A stretch of 64,000 bases of DNA from NCBI RefSeq assembly GCF_963082655.1, contig NC_081554.1, positions 58,114,369-58,178,368 of the forward strand, given 5' to 3'. How positions within the stretch are numbered: the stretch's first letter is position 1; every line of letters begins with the position of its first letter. This document shows positions 10,925 to 23,454 of this stretch, piece by piece. A model generated the notes under the pieces. The model had not been told where the DNA came from. It was given only the letters and a program-made list of their open reading frames with translations, and ran no database searches. The position numbers were made by a program, and so were the translations under genes. Source of the stretch: Stomoxys calcitrans (Eukaryota; Arthropoda; Insecta; Diptera; Muscidae).

Positions 10925-12010
10925 ATGAGCTACATGAACTAGTGAACCAAATGAACTACTGAACTAGTGAAGTAAGTGTAGTAAGTGAACTAAAGAAATG
11001 AGTGTACAAAATGAAGTAGTGAACTAAATAACCTAGAAAACTTAAGGAACTAGTGAACTAAAAGAACTGAGTGAACTAATTAAACCAATACCAGATATGA
11101 ACAATTTTAGAGGAGTGGCATGGAAAATAATTAAGGATTTTGTAAATAGCACGGAATTTCTACCTTCGATTTTCCTCTTCGAGGTTACTTTTTTTGTATT
11201 TGGGGCGCACAACAAGCCGAATTCTGGATTAGTTGTATGCGCCCATAGTGGCATTAATATCTGCACCCTCTTTTTTAACCTAACCTAACCTAACCTAATT
11301 AAACCAATGAGGTAAATGAACTAGTTAGCCAAAGAAATACTGAACTAAATGAACTAGTGAACTAAGTGTATTAAGTGAACTAAAAACACCAGTGATCCAA
11401 ATAATTTAGCGAACTTAATGAACTAAGTGAACTAAATAAACTACTGAAGAAAACGAACTAGTGAACTAAGTCAACTTGTGAACTAAAGAAAATAGTGAAC
11501 TAATGAACTGAGTTGACTAAATAGACTGAGTGAACTAAATTAACTAAGTGAACTAAATGAACTGATTGAAATTTAAGTGAACTGCTTGAACTGATTGAAC
11601 TAAGTGAACTGTTTGAACTAAGTGAACTGATTGAACTAAGTGAATGATTGAACCAAGTGAACTGTTTGAACAAATTGAACTAGTGAAATAAATGAAGTTA
11701 AAAAAAACTAACGTGAATAAACTTAATGAACAAGTGAACTAAATGAACTTATGAACTGACCGAATGAACGAATGAACGAACTAGTCCAATGAACCAAGGT
11801 GAACTAAATTGGGAGATTATTACAATGAGTGACATTGACTGTAGCATGGTGAATATCATGATAAAGAGTGGGATACCGTCCTACATAAGTAAGTACGCAT
11901 GATAGATGAAATCTTAAATGCCAGGACGAGCAATAAGTGAACTGATTGAACTTAGTGAACTGTTCAAACAAATTGAACTAGTGAAGTAAATGAAGCTTTA
12001 AAAAAAAATA
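10925..12010. repeat. 9-bp (TGAACTAAG / TGAACTGAT) array, main part
   Basis: Long degenerate minisatellite. The clearest part, about 11,575-11,700, runs as consecutive 9-bp units alternating TGAACTAAG, TGAACTGAT and TGAACTGTT. ACTAGT palindromes are scattered through it. A 205-bp retroposon sits at 11,090-11,294. The distal part is involved in a ~292-bp segmental duplication. Confidence 0.85.
11090..11294 (+). mobile_element. Small retroposon with (AACCT)n end and 14-bp target duplication
   Basis: A 205-bp insert bounded by the exact 14-bp direct repeat CTAATTAAACCAAT (11,076-11,089 and 11,295-11,308) inside the 9-bp array. Its right end is a T run followed by AACCTAACCTAACCTAACC at 11,277-11,295, resembling a simple-sequence 3' tail. 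The body shows no protein homology I recognise and no clear pol III boxes. It may be a SINE or a truncated LINE 3' end. The target duplication supports target-primed retroposition; orientation is inferred from the tail. Confidence 0.75.
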
Positions 12011-12226
12011 ACGTGAATAAACTTAATGAACAAGTGAACTAAATGAACTTATAAACTGACCGAATGAAGGAACTAGTCCAATAAACCAAGGTGAACTAAA
12101 TTGGGAGATTATTACAATGAGTGACATTGACTGTAGCATGGTGAATATCATAATAAAGAGTAGGATACCGTCCTACATAAGTAAGTACGCATGATAGATG
12201 AAATCTTAAATGCCAGGACGAGCACT
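11640..12226. repeat. ~292-bp tandem segmental duplication
   Basis: Two copies, about 11,640-11,935 and 11,936-12,226, each carry 9-bp array units followed by GGGAGATTATTACAATGAGT (11,811 and 12,103) and CATAAGTAAGTACGCATGAT. The non-array portion is almost identical, so the duplication is recent. Confidence 0.85.
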
Positions 12227-12660
12227 GTATGCTTTTCAGTATGCGGGAACTTTTATAATATAATCAGACGGACCAGTTTCGCAGTAAGTTGGTAAGCCTT
12301 ATGCTAAGCAACAAATATCTTTTAAATCTCACGCTCCGAAGGAAGCTTCAAAAATGTCACTGTTTTAAATAGATATTAATGCAACCCAAATTCGAAATAC
12401 TCTTCTAAAAAAAAAACATTTTACTTAAGAGTAAAACTTCGTTCCCTAGCAGTATATTGAAAATTAAATTCTACACTGAGCACAGCTCTCACCACGATTT
12501 GAGTTTTAAATTCGGCGGCTAGTAAATGTTTTCTTTTCGATCAATGAGTCAGGGCAACCGGTAGAAAACGAAATTCTATGCTAAAAAGAGCCCTTACCAT
12601 GATAAGACTATAAACAAACTAGGTAGCTCTCAAACGGAGCGGCAGCAAATCCAACAAACA
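12227..12660. other. Unassigned non-coding spacer
   Basis: AT-rich sequence between two arrays. There is no long reading frame, no SINE boxes and no terminal repeats that I can identify. Confidence 0.6.
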
Positions 12661-14815
12661 GCTACCCAAACCATAACTACCCTTTTCCAAGGGGAAGGAT
12701 ACCATAACTACCCTTTAACAAGGGTAAGGGTAAAATAATTACCCTTTTTCATGGAGAAGGGTACCATAACCACAATTTCTCAAGGGAAAAAGTACTATAA
12801 CTACCCTTTAACAAGGAGAAGGGTACCCTAGTTACACTCTCTCAATGGTAATGGTACCACAACTACCCTTTAACAAGGGGAAGGGTACCCTTTTTCAAGG
12901 AAAAGATTACTATAACTACCGTTTAACGAGTATAAGGGTAACCTAAGGGAAAGGGTACCATAACTACCATTACCTAAGGATACCATAACTACCCTTTCCC
13001 AAGGGTGCATAACTTTTCTTTCCCAAGGGTGCATAACTACCATTTCCCAAGGGTGCATAACTACCCTTTACCATAAATACCCTTTACCAAGGGTACCATA
13101 ACTACCCTTATCCAAGGGGAGAGGTACCATAAATACCTTTTTTCTAGAGGAGGTTACCATAACTACCCTATGCCATAGAGAAGGGTACCATAACTACCCT
13201 ATGCCATAGAGAAGGGTACCATAACTACCCTTTCACAAGGGAAAGGGTACCATAACTACCCTTTCCCAAGGAAAAGGGTAACATTACTACCCTTTCCCAA
13301 GGGAAAGAAACCCAAAACTACCTTTTCCAAAGGGAAACGGTACCTTAACTACTCTTTCCCAAGGGAAAGGGTACCATAACTTTTCTTTAACAAGGGGAAG
13401 GGTACCTTAATTACCCTTTCCCAAGGGAAAAGGGAACCATAAAATCTCTTTCCAAAGAATAAGGGTATCATAACTATCCTTTCCCGAGGCAAAGGATACC
13501 ATAACTAATTTCCTCAAAGAAACGGTACCATAGCTACCTTTTCCATAACTGTCTATTCCTTAGGAAAAGGGTGCCATAACTACCCCTTTTCTTGGGCTAA
13601 TCTTTATCAAGGGACATGGTGACATAACTACCCTTTTCCCTGGGAAAAGGTATAATACCTACAATTTTCCCATGAAAAGGGTATCATACATAACCTTTAC
13701 CAAGGGAAAGGGTAACATAACCACCCTTTAACAAGGGAGAGGGAACCATAAAAACCGTTTCTCAAGGAAAAGGGCGAAATAACTATCCTTTCTTAAGAAA
13801 AAGGGTAACATTACTACCCTTTCCCAAGGGAAAGGGTACCATAACAATATTTTCTCAAGGAAAAGGGTACCATAACTACCCATGAACAATAGAGGGGGTG
13901 CCATAACTACCCTTTCTTAAGGGAGAGGGTGCCATAACAAGCTTTTCTCAAGGAAGAGGGTACCATAACTACCCTTCTGAAGGGAGAGGGTGCCACAACT
14001 ACCTTTTCCCAAGGGAAAGGGTACCATAACTACTCTTTCCCGAAGGAAGGGGTACCAAAATTACCTTTTCCTAAGAAAAAGGGTACCCTTCCCCAAGGAA
14101 AGGTTACCATAACTACCCTTTAACAAGTGGAAGGGTACCCTAATTACCGTAACTACCCTTTTCCAAGGGGAAGGGCACCATAACTACCTTTTTCCAAGGG
14201 GAAGGTTAACATAACTACCCTTTCACAAGGGAAATGGTACCATAACTACCTTTTCCAAGAGAAAGGGTACCATAACTACCCATTAACAATGGAGAGGGTG
14301 CCATAACAACCTTTTCTCAAATAAGAGGGTAAGATAACTATCCTTTCTTAAGGGAGATGGTACCACAACTACCTTTTCCCAAGGGAAAGGGTGCAATAAC
14401 TACCCTTTCACAAGGGAAAGGGTATCATAACTTCCCTTTTATGTCAACATATCTACCCTTTCCTAAGGCAAAACTACCCTTTACCAAGGCAAAGGGTGCC
14501 ACAACTACCTTTTCCTAAAGGAAATGGTACCACAACTGCCCCTTCCCAAGAGAAAGGGTTCATTACTACCCTTTTCCTAAGAAAATGGTATTAAACTAAC
14601 TTTTCCCAAAGGAAGGGGAACAATAACTTCCCTTTCCCTAAGAAAAGGGTACCATATCTGCCCTTTCCCAAAGGAAAAGGTACCATATCTACCCTTTTCC
14701 AAAGAAAAGGCTCGAAGGACAACACTTTCCTTAGGAAAGGGTAGAAAAACTACCCTTCCCCACAAGAAAGGCTAGAAGAACTACACTTTCCCAAAGGAAA
14801 GTATTACTCGTCATC
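12661..14815. repeat. ~31-bp palindromic minisatellite (about 70 units)
   Basis: Each unit contains ACCCTTTCCC, a 2-base AA spacer and GGGAAAGGGT, a perfect 10-bp inverted repeat, followed by ACCATAACT; the junction often makes a GGTACC palindrome. Typical period is about 31 bp, with shortened units and many single-base changes. Changes often preserve complementarity within a unit, for example AAGGGGAAGGG opposite CCCTTTTCCAA. There is no coding capacity; short open frames here are translations of the repeat. Such units can extrude as cruciforms or fold as RNA hairpins. Confidence 0.93.
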
Positions 14816-15980
14816 ATCATTGTCCCTTATGACAGGTCACTGTCTGATGAGAAACCATGGGAAAAATTCTAAAGTCTCAAGTACCGGTTTTTAAAAAGTC
14901 TATAAGGTCGACAACGACAACCTTTTCAGCATCTGCGGAGTGGGCAGAGCAGAAAAACTCCAATCGGTTTTTTTGAAGACTTGTATGAATTAGCGGTAGT
15001 TAGGCAATTATTGGAAACGATATGGTTAGTCCAAAGCTAGACATATTTTCCACCTCTTCATCCTCTTTCATCACATTTATGGCAAATACCTACGCGTAAC
15101 TAGCATGGGAAATATTCATATTTGGCAGCTTACTACAAATTCTCACAACATACAACTACCAACCCTTCGCGACCACTTTTGACTCTTTGACCTAGAAAAC
15201 CAAACGGACTATGCCCAAGCAAATTATCCTAATGATACGAAAACATGGTCATTGTCCTTAAAAGAGAACAACTGACAACTGTATGCCAAACTTTGTGGTT
15301 AAACTTAAACATCGTTGCAATAACTTTGTCAAATTGTTTATGGCAAAAAAAAAACCAACTAACCCCAAAAATAAGCAACAAACCTCAAATACATTGAAAA
15401 CAACATAAGGCAAACAAGCATCGCAAAGACAAGCCGGCTCTTTGTTTGAACATCATTGCCGCCATCGTCATCGAACATGACCGCTAAAAAGTACCCAAAC
15501 GCAATTAACCAAAAGTAATAACAAATATGAACAAATAATTTACCAAACGAAAGGAAACAACAGCAACAAAACATGTTACAACAAAGCCTACAATGTGGCT
15601 AAGAAAATCGAGAAGAAGAAGAAGAAGAATGGAGATGCCGACACCAAATCAATAGCACCACCACCAACGCTACTTACACGAGTCTTAATAGAGTTTTTAA
15701 AAGGGGGACGGGAAGAGAAAACTTAAAAAGGCCCGATTGTATTGTTGGCTTACAGGCAAACGGCCAGTCTAGATGACTGCGATGATGATGATGATGGCTT
15801 CGTTTAAATTATCTGCTGCTTCTGTTGCGCTTGTTTGTTTGCTGTCGTTAGCAATATGAGTACTTCATACTCGCCGCTTGGGTGTAAAGCACAAAGTGAG
15901 TGAGTGTCAGAAGTATGCATTGCACAGAAGCATAGTGGTTAACTAATATTCGAAATTTTATATTCTCCGAAGAAATCATT
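14816..15980. other. Non-coding stretch between two minisatellites
   Basis: No recognisable gene. It contains a GAA run near 15,612-15,630 and a GAT run near 15,779-15,797. The last ~85 bp (AGTATGCATTGCACAGAAGC and following) are duplicated at about 16,262-16,345 within the next array. Confidence 0.65.
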
Positions 15981-15984
15981 TGAA

Positions 15985-18900
15985 CCAAAAGCAACTGGTA
16001 CTAAAAGTAACTGGTACTAAAAGTAACTGGTACTACAAGTAACTGGTACCTGGTACTAAAAGTACTTAGTACCAAAGTATCTGGTACGAAAGTAATTGGT
16101 AATGAAGTACCTGGAACTGAAGTACCTGGTACTGGAGAGCCTGGAACTGAAGCACCTGGTATTAAAGTAACTGATACTAAAGTGCCTGGTACTAAAAGTA
16201 CATGGCACTTAAAGTACCTGGTACTAAAATTAGCTGAAACTAAAAGTACCTGCACTAAAAGTAAAGCAAAAAATGAGTGAGTGCCAAAAGTATGCATTGC
16301 ACAGAAGCACAGTAGTTAATTAATACCCGCAATTTTACACCCAACGAAGAAATCATTAGTACAAAATGTACCTGGTACTTTTAACGCGTGGTACTAAAAG
16401 TACCCGGTACTGACAAGTCTGGTTTTGATAGTACCTGGTACATAAAACACTTGGTACAAAAATTTCGCAATACTAAACGTAACTGTTAAAAAAATACCTG
16501 GTATTAAAATTACCTGGTAACAAAAGAATCTGGCGTTTAAAGAACACGCTAGAAAGTATCTAGTACTAAAATGTCTGGAACAAATATGTTTTGCACTGGG
16601 TACTTCTGGTTCAATGTACTATAAACACAAGGTATTTTTAGTTCGAACTAGAAGTACCTGGAACTGAAGTACCTGGTACTGGAGAACCTGGAACTGAAGT
16701 TCCTGGTACCACTACAAATACCTGGTACTACAAGTACCTGGTACTACAAGTACCTGGTACTGCAAGTACCTGGTACTGCAAGTACCTGGTACTGCAAGTA
16801 CCTGGTACTGCAAGTACCTGGTACTGCAAGTACCTGGTACTGCAAGTATCTGGTACTACAAGTATCTGGTACTACAAGTACCTGGTACTACAAGTACCTG
16901 GTACTACAAGTACCTGGTACTACAAGTACCTGGTACTACAAGTACCTGGTACTACAAGTACCTGGTACTACAAGTACCTGGTACTACAAGTACCTGGTAC
17001 TACAAGTACCTGGTACTACAAGTACCTGGTACTACAAGTACCTGGTACTACAAGTACCTGGTACTACAAGTACCTGGTACTACAAGTACCTGGTACTACA
17101 AGTACCTAGTACTACAAGTATCTGGTATTACAAGTACCTGGTACTAAAAGTATCTGGTACTAAAAGTACTTTGTTGTAAAAGTACCTGGTACTAAAAGTA
17201 ACTGGTACTAAGAGTATCTGGTACTAAAAGTATCTGGTACTAAAAGTACCTAGTATTAAAGGTACCTAATACTAAAAGTACCTAGTACTAAAAGTAGCTG
17301 ATACTAAAAGTACCTGGTACTAAAAGTACCTGGTACTTAAAGTACCTGGTACTAAAAGTAACTGGTACTAAAAGTACCTTGTACTAAAAGTACCTGGTAC
17401 TAAAAGTACCTGGTACTAAAAGTACCTGGTACTAAAAATATATGGTACTAAAAGTATCTGGTACTAAAAGTACCTGGTACTAAAAATATATGGTACTAAA
17501 AGTATCTGCTACTAAAAGTACCTGGTACTAAAAGTACTTGATACTAAAAGTACTTTAAACTTAAAGTACCTGGTACTAAAAGTACCTGCTACCTGGTACT
17601 ACTAAAAGTACAAAATGTTCGTTGTACTAATAGTACTTTCTACCTTTATACAAAAAGAACAAGGCACTAGAAGTACAATGTACTTAAAGTTCGTTTTACT
17701 AATAGTATCTCGTACCAATAGTACGTTGTACCAAAAGTACCTAGTACTGATAGCATCTTGTACTAATAGTAGCTTGTACTAATAATAATTTGTTCCAATA
17801 GTATTTCGTGCTAGTAGTAAAATGCAAATTTGCCCATGAACATTCCAATAAAAGAGCAGGGGCAAAGTTCTCACACATCATTGAGTGATGTCCGATTCAA
17901 GTTTAAGCTCAATTATAAGGGGACTCGTTTTTATTGCCAAGTCCGAACGGCGTGCCGCAGTGCGACACCTCTTTGTGGAGAAGTTTTTACATGACTGCCA
18001 TACCAGTTGGTACACTACCTCACAAATGTCGATAGCATTAGAAAGGGATAACCACCGCTGAACTTTTTTTCTGATATTCTCACCAGGATTCGAACCCAGG
18101 AGATCAACGTCATGGGTGCCTTCTAATAGTACCTTGTACTTTAAGTACCTTCTGCTAAAACTACTTTGAATTAATGGTAATTTGTACTAAAAGAACTTTG
18201 GCCTAAAAGTACCTTTTACTAAAAGTATGCTGTACTAAAAGTACCTTGTGCTAAAAGTACCTTGTACTAAAAGTACCTTGTACTAAAAGTACCTTGTACT
18301 AAAAGTACCTTGTACTAAAAGTACATTGTACTAAAAGTACATTGTACTAAAAGTACATTGTACTAAAAGTACATTGTACTAAAAGAACATTGTACTAAAA
18401 GTACCGGGTACTTAAAGTAACTGGTACTTAAAGTAACTGGTACTTAAAGTACCTGGTACTTAAAGTACATGGTACTTAAAGTACCTGGTACTTAAAGTAA
18501 CTGGTACTTAAAGTACCTGGTTCTTAAAGTAACTGGTACTTAAAGTACCTGGTTCTTAAAGTAACTGGTACTTAAAGTACCTGGTACTTAAAGTACCTGG
18601 TACTTAAAGTACCTGGTACTTAAAGTATCTGGTACTTAAAGTACCTGGTACTTTAAAGTACATTGTTCCTAAAGTACCTGGTACTTAAAGTAACTGGTAC
18701 TTAAAGTTACTGGTACTTAAAGTAACTGGTACTTAAAGTTACTGGTACTTATAGTACCTGGTACTTAAAGTACCTGGTATTTAAAGTACCTGGTACTTAA
18801 AGTACCTGGTACTTAAAGTACCTGGTACTTAAAGTACCTGGTTCTTAAAGTACCTGGCACTTAAAGTACCTGGTACTGAAAGTACCTGGTACTGAAAGTA

Positions 18901-19330
18901 CCTGGTACTTAAAGCACCTGTTGCTTAAAGTACCTGGTACTTTAAATACCAGGTACTTTAAGTACCAGGTACTATAAGTACCAGTAACTTTAAGTACCAG
19001 TTACTTTAAGTACCAGGTACTTTAGGTACCATGTACTTTAAAGTACCAGGTACTTTAAGTACCAGAAGTACCTTGTACTTGAAGTACCTTGTACTTGAAG
19101 TACCATGTACTTAGAGTACTTTGTACTTAAAGTACAAGTACTTGAAGTACCTGGTGCTTAAAGTACCTGGTACTTGAAGTACCTTGTTCTTAACGTGCCT
19201 GGTACTAAAATACCTGGTACTAAAAGCACAGGGTACTAAAAGCAACTGGTACTAAAAGTAACTGCAACTAAACGTACCTGGTACTAAAAGTGTCTCGCAC
19301 TAAAAGTACCCAGCACTAAAAGTACAGTGC
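15985..19330. repeat. ~16-bp GTACCTGGTAC minisatellite
   Basis: About 3.3 kb of units built on AAGTACCTGGTACT with a variable 2-3 base linker. Subfamilies are segregated: linker ACA at about 16,700-17,130, AAA at 17,130-17,600, TTGT variants at 18,230-18,400, and TTA at 18,400-18,960. The core GTACC-T-GGTAC is an 11-bp palindrome with one central base. The block of about 27 ACA-type units is nearly homogeneous. A SINE interrupts at 17,820-18,115. No coding function. Confidence 0.93.
17820..18115 (-). mobile_element. tRNA-derived SINE inside the 16-bp array
   Basis: Reverse copy: tail side ATTTGCCCATGAACATTCC, then GATGTCCGATTCAAGTTTAA and GTCCGAACGGCGTGCCGCAG, and the reversed B box GGATTCGAACCCAGG near 18,084. 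The 5' head (A box) is missing beyond AACGTCATGGGTG, after which GTAC repeats resume, so the copy is truncated. Confidence 0.85.
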
Positions 19331-19339
19331 GTTTGTAGC

Positions 19340-21225
19340 CGCTGCCGGTGATTGGTAAATCATTTTCCCAAAACAATGAAAAAAATGTTTCGCCACACTG
19401 TGCATTGGCGGTTGCTTTTAATGTTGCAGCTACCACCAAAGTCGTGCCTTGCCTAATGATGAAGCTAAAAAGAGGCATGCCTCATATCCAATAGTAACCG
19501 TTTAAAGAGATGAAGTTGACGCTAACTTCCAACTTCAGATAGGAAAAAAGCCACATGCGACCCTTAAACAGCAGCGATCATCATTATGCCAATGGCTGAT
19601 TGTCTGACTGTTGGTGTTGTTTGAAGATCATATAGACATACGAATACCAGCCTACCTACCTACCTACCTACTGCCTACCTATCTCTTGACTCTTCCAATA
19701 TAAATATGAGGCTAAAGTGTATAATCTACGATTTGTTGTCATAGTTCTTTCTGTTTGTTGGCAGTTATGTTGTTTGGGAATTTTTCAAAATGATAAAGAA
19801 AAACCAAAAAACAAAAAAATAAGGTAAGACAACACCAGCAAGCCAATAAACAAGACAACAACACGATGTGGTAGCTAAATGATTTGTAAATATTTAAACA
19901 TAACTTGAGAGACGACAATCATTAGGCTAGAGAACAAGGAGCAGGAAAAGGAGCAACATTTTGAGGTGATTGAAAATAGAGAGAACAATTTTCTTTACAA
20001 GATCTTTGGGAGGCAAAACTTTCCTCCTACTTTTCCTGGTATCTTCCTTTTTTCCAATTGTTATATTGCCTTCCATTTTGCCATTCTCATCATGCCAACC
20101 ACAAGTTACCCTTTTTGCAGATAGTGGGTTTCATATCTATCCATACCTTATAGCAAATTAAAGAACCCTGCACTCTACACAAACTGATTCTCGATGTCTT
20201 AGCTGATGACGATGATGATAATGATGATGGCGATGATGGGGCCGTCGATTCCAAACTGCTGTCTTGCATGTAATGACTCGTATGGCTTATGGATGTTATT
20301 GACGTTGCCCGGTGACCGCCGACGCCATAGCCATACACATATGCTGCCATCCAAGAATTAACAACGGCAAGCACACAGTCTACAAACATAAATGAAGGCC
20401 GACTGGGTTAAACTAAAGGCGGCAGTGGCGGTAATGATGGCGGCACATTGTCTAATTTTCTTTAACAAACGACCAAAAGACCCATGGGGCTAGGAGATGA
20501 AGAGAGGGTGAGAGAGAGAGAGAGAGTGGGACAAGCAAGCCGGGTACTGCTTCCAAAGAAATACCTACAACACAAAACTGACAACAACAATAACAACGGA
20601 AAAAATGATTGGACATTAACAAATGTTTTCCTCTAAACATAAACAAAAGCAGCCCCTACCTCGCCCGCGCCTTCAAAGCGACACTAACTACTCTGCCATC
20701 GGTGTTGTTATTAACGTGGCTTAAGACAAAGTAGCAGTGGCTAGGCCAAGGCTTAAATGAGGATTTACTATTTTGGCTCGTTGTATTGTGGTGTTCAATG
20801 TGAACATAGTGCTGGATTGTTGGGAAAGGCAGTAGCTGATATTTTGCTAATCTCAAAATTGAGAAGGCAATTTGTTATAACTAAGCCAGAAATATGTGTG
20901 TATGTGTATATTAGGGAGGAACGTAGAAAGTTATATGGATTTTTTTTCAATATGAACATAGGCCAATATAGAACATCGAAGAAGGAAGTCAGAAGCAATT
21001 GAGAGGGCGAAATATGTGGGAGCTGTTTCGAGTAAATGATAACCTTAGACCCTAAAGGGTTGGTAGTCTCAGCTCCAAGCATATCTCAGAGTGAAAATAT
21101 GCTATCTCGGAAGATTATCAATGCAGAGATTGGGGGTCCAGAAGTCAGCGGCAAAGGAAACACCTCTTGAGGAATGTTCTTGCCAATTCCCAGAAACCTA
21201 GTCATAAGCGAGGTACTATTGGAAT
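19340..21225. other. Non-coding stretch; no gene supported
   Basis: Contains CTAC repeats near 19,650-19,675, GATGAT-type repeats near 20,205-20,240 and a GA run at about 20,506-20,526. Short open frames on both strands show no domain or motif that I recognise. Confidence 0.6.
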
Positions 21226-21236
21226 CTCAACAACCG

Positions 21237-21500
21237 CAAATTTCGCCACGAACATTCCGTTGAGAAACAGATGGCAAACTTCTCACATACACAATGAGAG
21301 CTGTACTATTCAAGTTTAAGCTCAACAAACGACCTCCTTGTATATACGGGTCCAAAAGATGTGAGACTTCTTCTCTTGAAGAAGAAGTTTTTACAAGCCT
21401 TAGTACCTCACAAATGCCGCCAGCATTAGGAGATGATAAACACCGCTGCAAATATTTTTTCTCATATTCTCGCCAGGATTCGAACCCAGACACTACAGTG
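21237..21500 (-). mobile_element. tRNA-derived SINE, diverged
   Basis: Reverse copy: CCACGAACATTCCGTTGAGA, ACTATTCAAGTTTAAGCTCA, then TCGCCAGGATTCGAACCCAG (reversed B box near 21,475). The copy stops shortly after the B box, so the A-box head is absent. The body is more diverged than in other copies. Confidence 0.75.
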
Positions 21501-21599
21501 GCCATTACAAGTGCTACTGTTCCGCGGCAAGTTGCGATTAACGACCAACGAGATCCTGAAAAGGTCACAGAGGTAGGTTTAGAAATGATCCAAGGAAAA

Positions 21600-22870
21600 T
21601 GGAGCTGGTGCTTTGCTCTGCGACATATGATGGGGGGTTCAGACTCCCACCTCTGGACAGATGAGAAATATTTTGGCCTGGTTCTCCATTCGAGTCTGGC
21701 CTGGTGAGGAATATGGAGGAAAAAAACTAAAAGTCAATAAAACACTTCAACCCATGCCAGATGACGTTTAGTATGAAATGGAGACGAATTACTAGATGCT
21801 CACAGGCATTGTGAGACCAGTGCTAACCATTAGCGTCACCAGCCAATTTGTCTGGGGGGGGGATTGCTTAAACTCTTAGAGAAGCATAAAAGTTAGCATA
21901 TTTTGTCAATTTCAACTTCAAAACGGAGCTGGTGCTTTGCTCTGGGAGACATGATGGGGTGTTCAGACTCCCACCTCTGGACAGACGAGAAATATTTTGG
22001 CCTGGTTCTCCATTCGAATCTGCCCTTGTGAGGAATATGGAGGAAAAAAACTAAAAGTCAGTAAAACACTTCAACCCATGCCAGATGACGTTCAGTAGGA
22101 AATGGGGATGAATTACTAGATGCTCACAGGCATTGTGAGACCAGTGCGGGCCATTAGCGTCACCATCCATTTTGTCGGGGGGGGGGGGCTTAAACCCTGA
22201 AAAGCATAACAGTTTACATATTTTGTCAATTTCAACTTCAAAACTGAGTTGGAGCTTTGCTCTGCGAGACATGGTGGGGGGTTCAGACTCCCACCTCTGG
22301 ACAGACGAGAAATATTTTGGCCTGGTTCTCCATTCGAATCTGCTCTTGTCAGGAATGGGGAGGAAAAAAACTAAAAGTCAATAAAACACTTCAACCCATG
22401 CCAGATGACGTTTAGTATGAAATGGGGATGGATTACTAGATGCTCACAGGCATTGTGAGACCAGTGCTAACCATTAGCGTCACCAGCCAATTTGTGGGGG
22501 GGAGGGGGTGGCTTAAACTCTTAGAGAAGCATAAAAGTTAGCATATTTTGTCAATTTCAACTTCAAAACGGAGCTGGTGCTTTGCCCTGGGAGACATGAT
22601 GGGGTGTTCAGACTCCCACCTCTGGACAGAGGAGACATATTTTGGCCTGGTTCTCCATTCGAATCTGCCCTTGTGAGGAATATGGAAGAAAAAAACTGAA
22701 AGTCAATAAAACACTTCAACTCATGCCAAAGGGACTTTCAGTAGGAAATGGGGATGAATGACTAGATGCTCACAGGAATTTTAAGACCAGTGCTGACCAT
22801 TAGCGTCACCAGCCAATTTGTCTGGGGGGGCTTAAACTCTTTGACAAGCATAAAAGTTAGCATTCAACGT
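21600..22870. repeat. ~323-bp tandem repeat, four copies
   Basis: Unit starts with GGAGCTGGTGCTTTGCTCTG at about 21,600, 21,925, 22,245 and 22,570. Each contains GTTCAGACTCCCACCTCTGG, ATGCTCACAGGCATTGTGAG and a poly-G tract of variable length (7-10 G). The fourth copy breaks off after AGCATAAAAGTTAGCAT. Frames differ between copies and no protein family is recognised. Confidence 0.9.
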
Positions 22871-23060
22871 AGTTTTTTTTTTTTAATTCTGGGCGGCGAG
22901 GGTCGGTTATATGGAGTTTCGATAACCTTTATGGGGTTTCTTAGAACCCCCTCCACCCCACCCCCCTGAGGCCTACCTACGCTTATGGTGCTGACACATC
23001 GTTTACTAACATAATGATAGGCTGTAGATAGCAAAACTCGAACCAGAAAGTTCAAGATGG

Positions 23061-23172
23061 GGCAAAGATTGTACTAAGTAGGAATTCTGGCAAAGATTGT
23101 CCTAAGTAGGAATTCTGGCAAAGATTGTCCTAAGTAGGAATTATGACAAAGATTGTCCTAAGTACGAATTTT
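23061..23172. repeat. 28-bp tandem repeat, four copies
   Basis: GGCAAAGATTGTCCTAAGTA recurs every 28 bp from 23,061 with a few substitutions; the fourth copy begins GACAAAG. Confidence 0.9.
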
Positions 23173-23454
23173 GGAAACGCTGAGATCCATAACTCGTGCA
23201 GTTTTGGAAGCGATGCTAGATAAGCAACCTATTGATGACTTCTTTCGAAACTGTGTCGCCAAGGTTGCAAGGTTTTGGCAAAGTAAGCTCGGCATTCTGA
23301 AGTAGGACAGTTACGAACACAATTTAATTTTGGATACTAAAGATGCGGAAAGTAAACCGAGAAATTTCTCAGATTAGGTTAGCTTCGAGGGCACAAAGTG
23401 AGCAACCTCGGTTACTAGGTAGCAGAGAATAAGTTAAAGAGTGTCAAGTTCAGC

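Noticed and set aside
12661..14815. CRISPR-like spacing of ~30-bp repeats
   Set aside because: There are no unique spacers between repeats, no cas genes, and the context is clearly eukaryotic. The 29-bp satellite was rejected for the same reasons.
20090..20856. Possible host exons
   Set aside because: Short open frames on both strands without motifs or convincing splice sites; not enough to support a gene.
21294..21707. 137-codon plus-strand open frame
   Set aside because: Its first half is an antisense SINE and its second half is the start of the 323-bp repeat.
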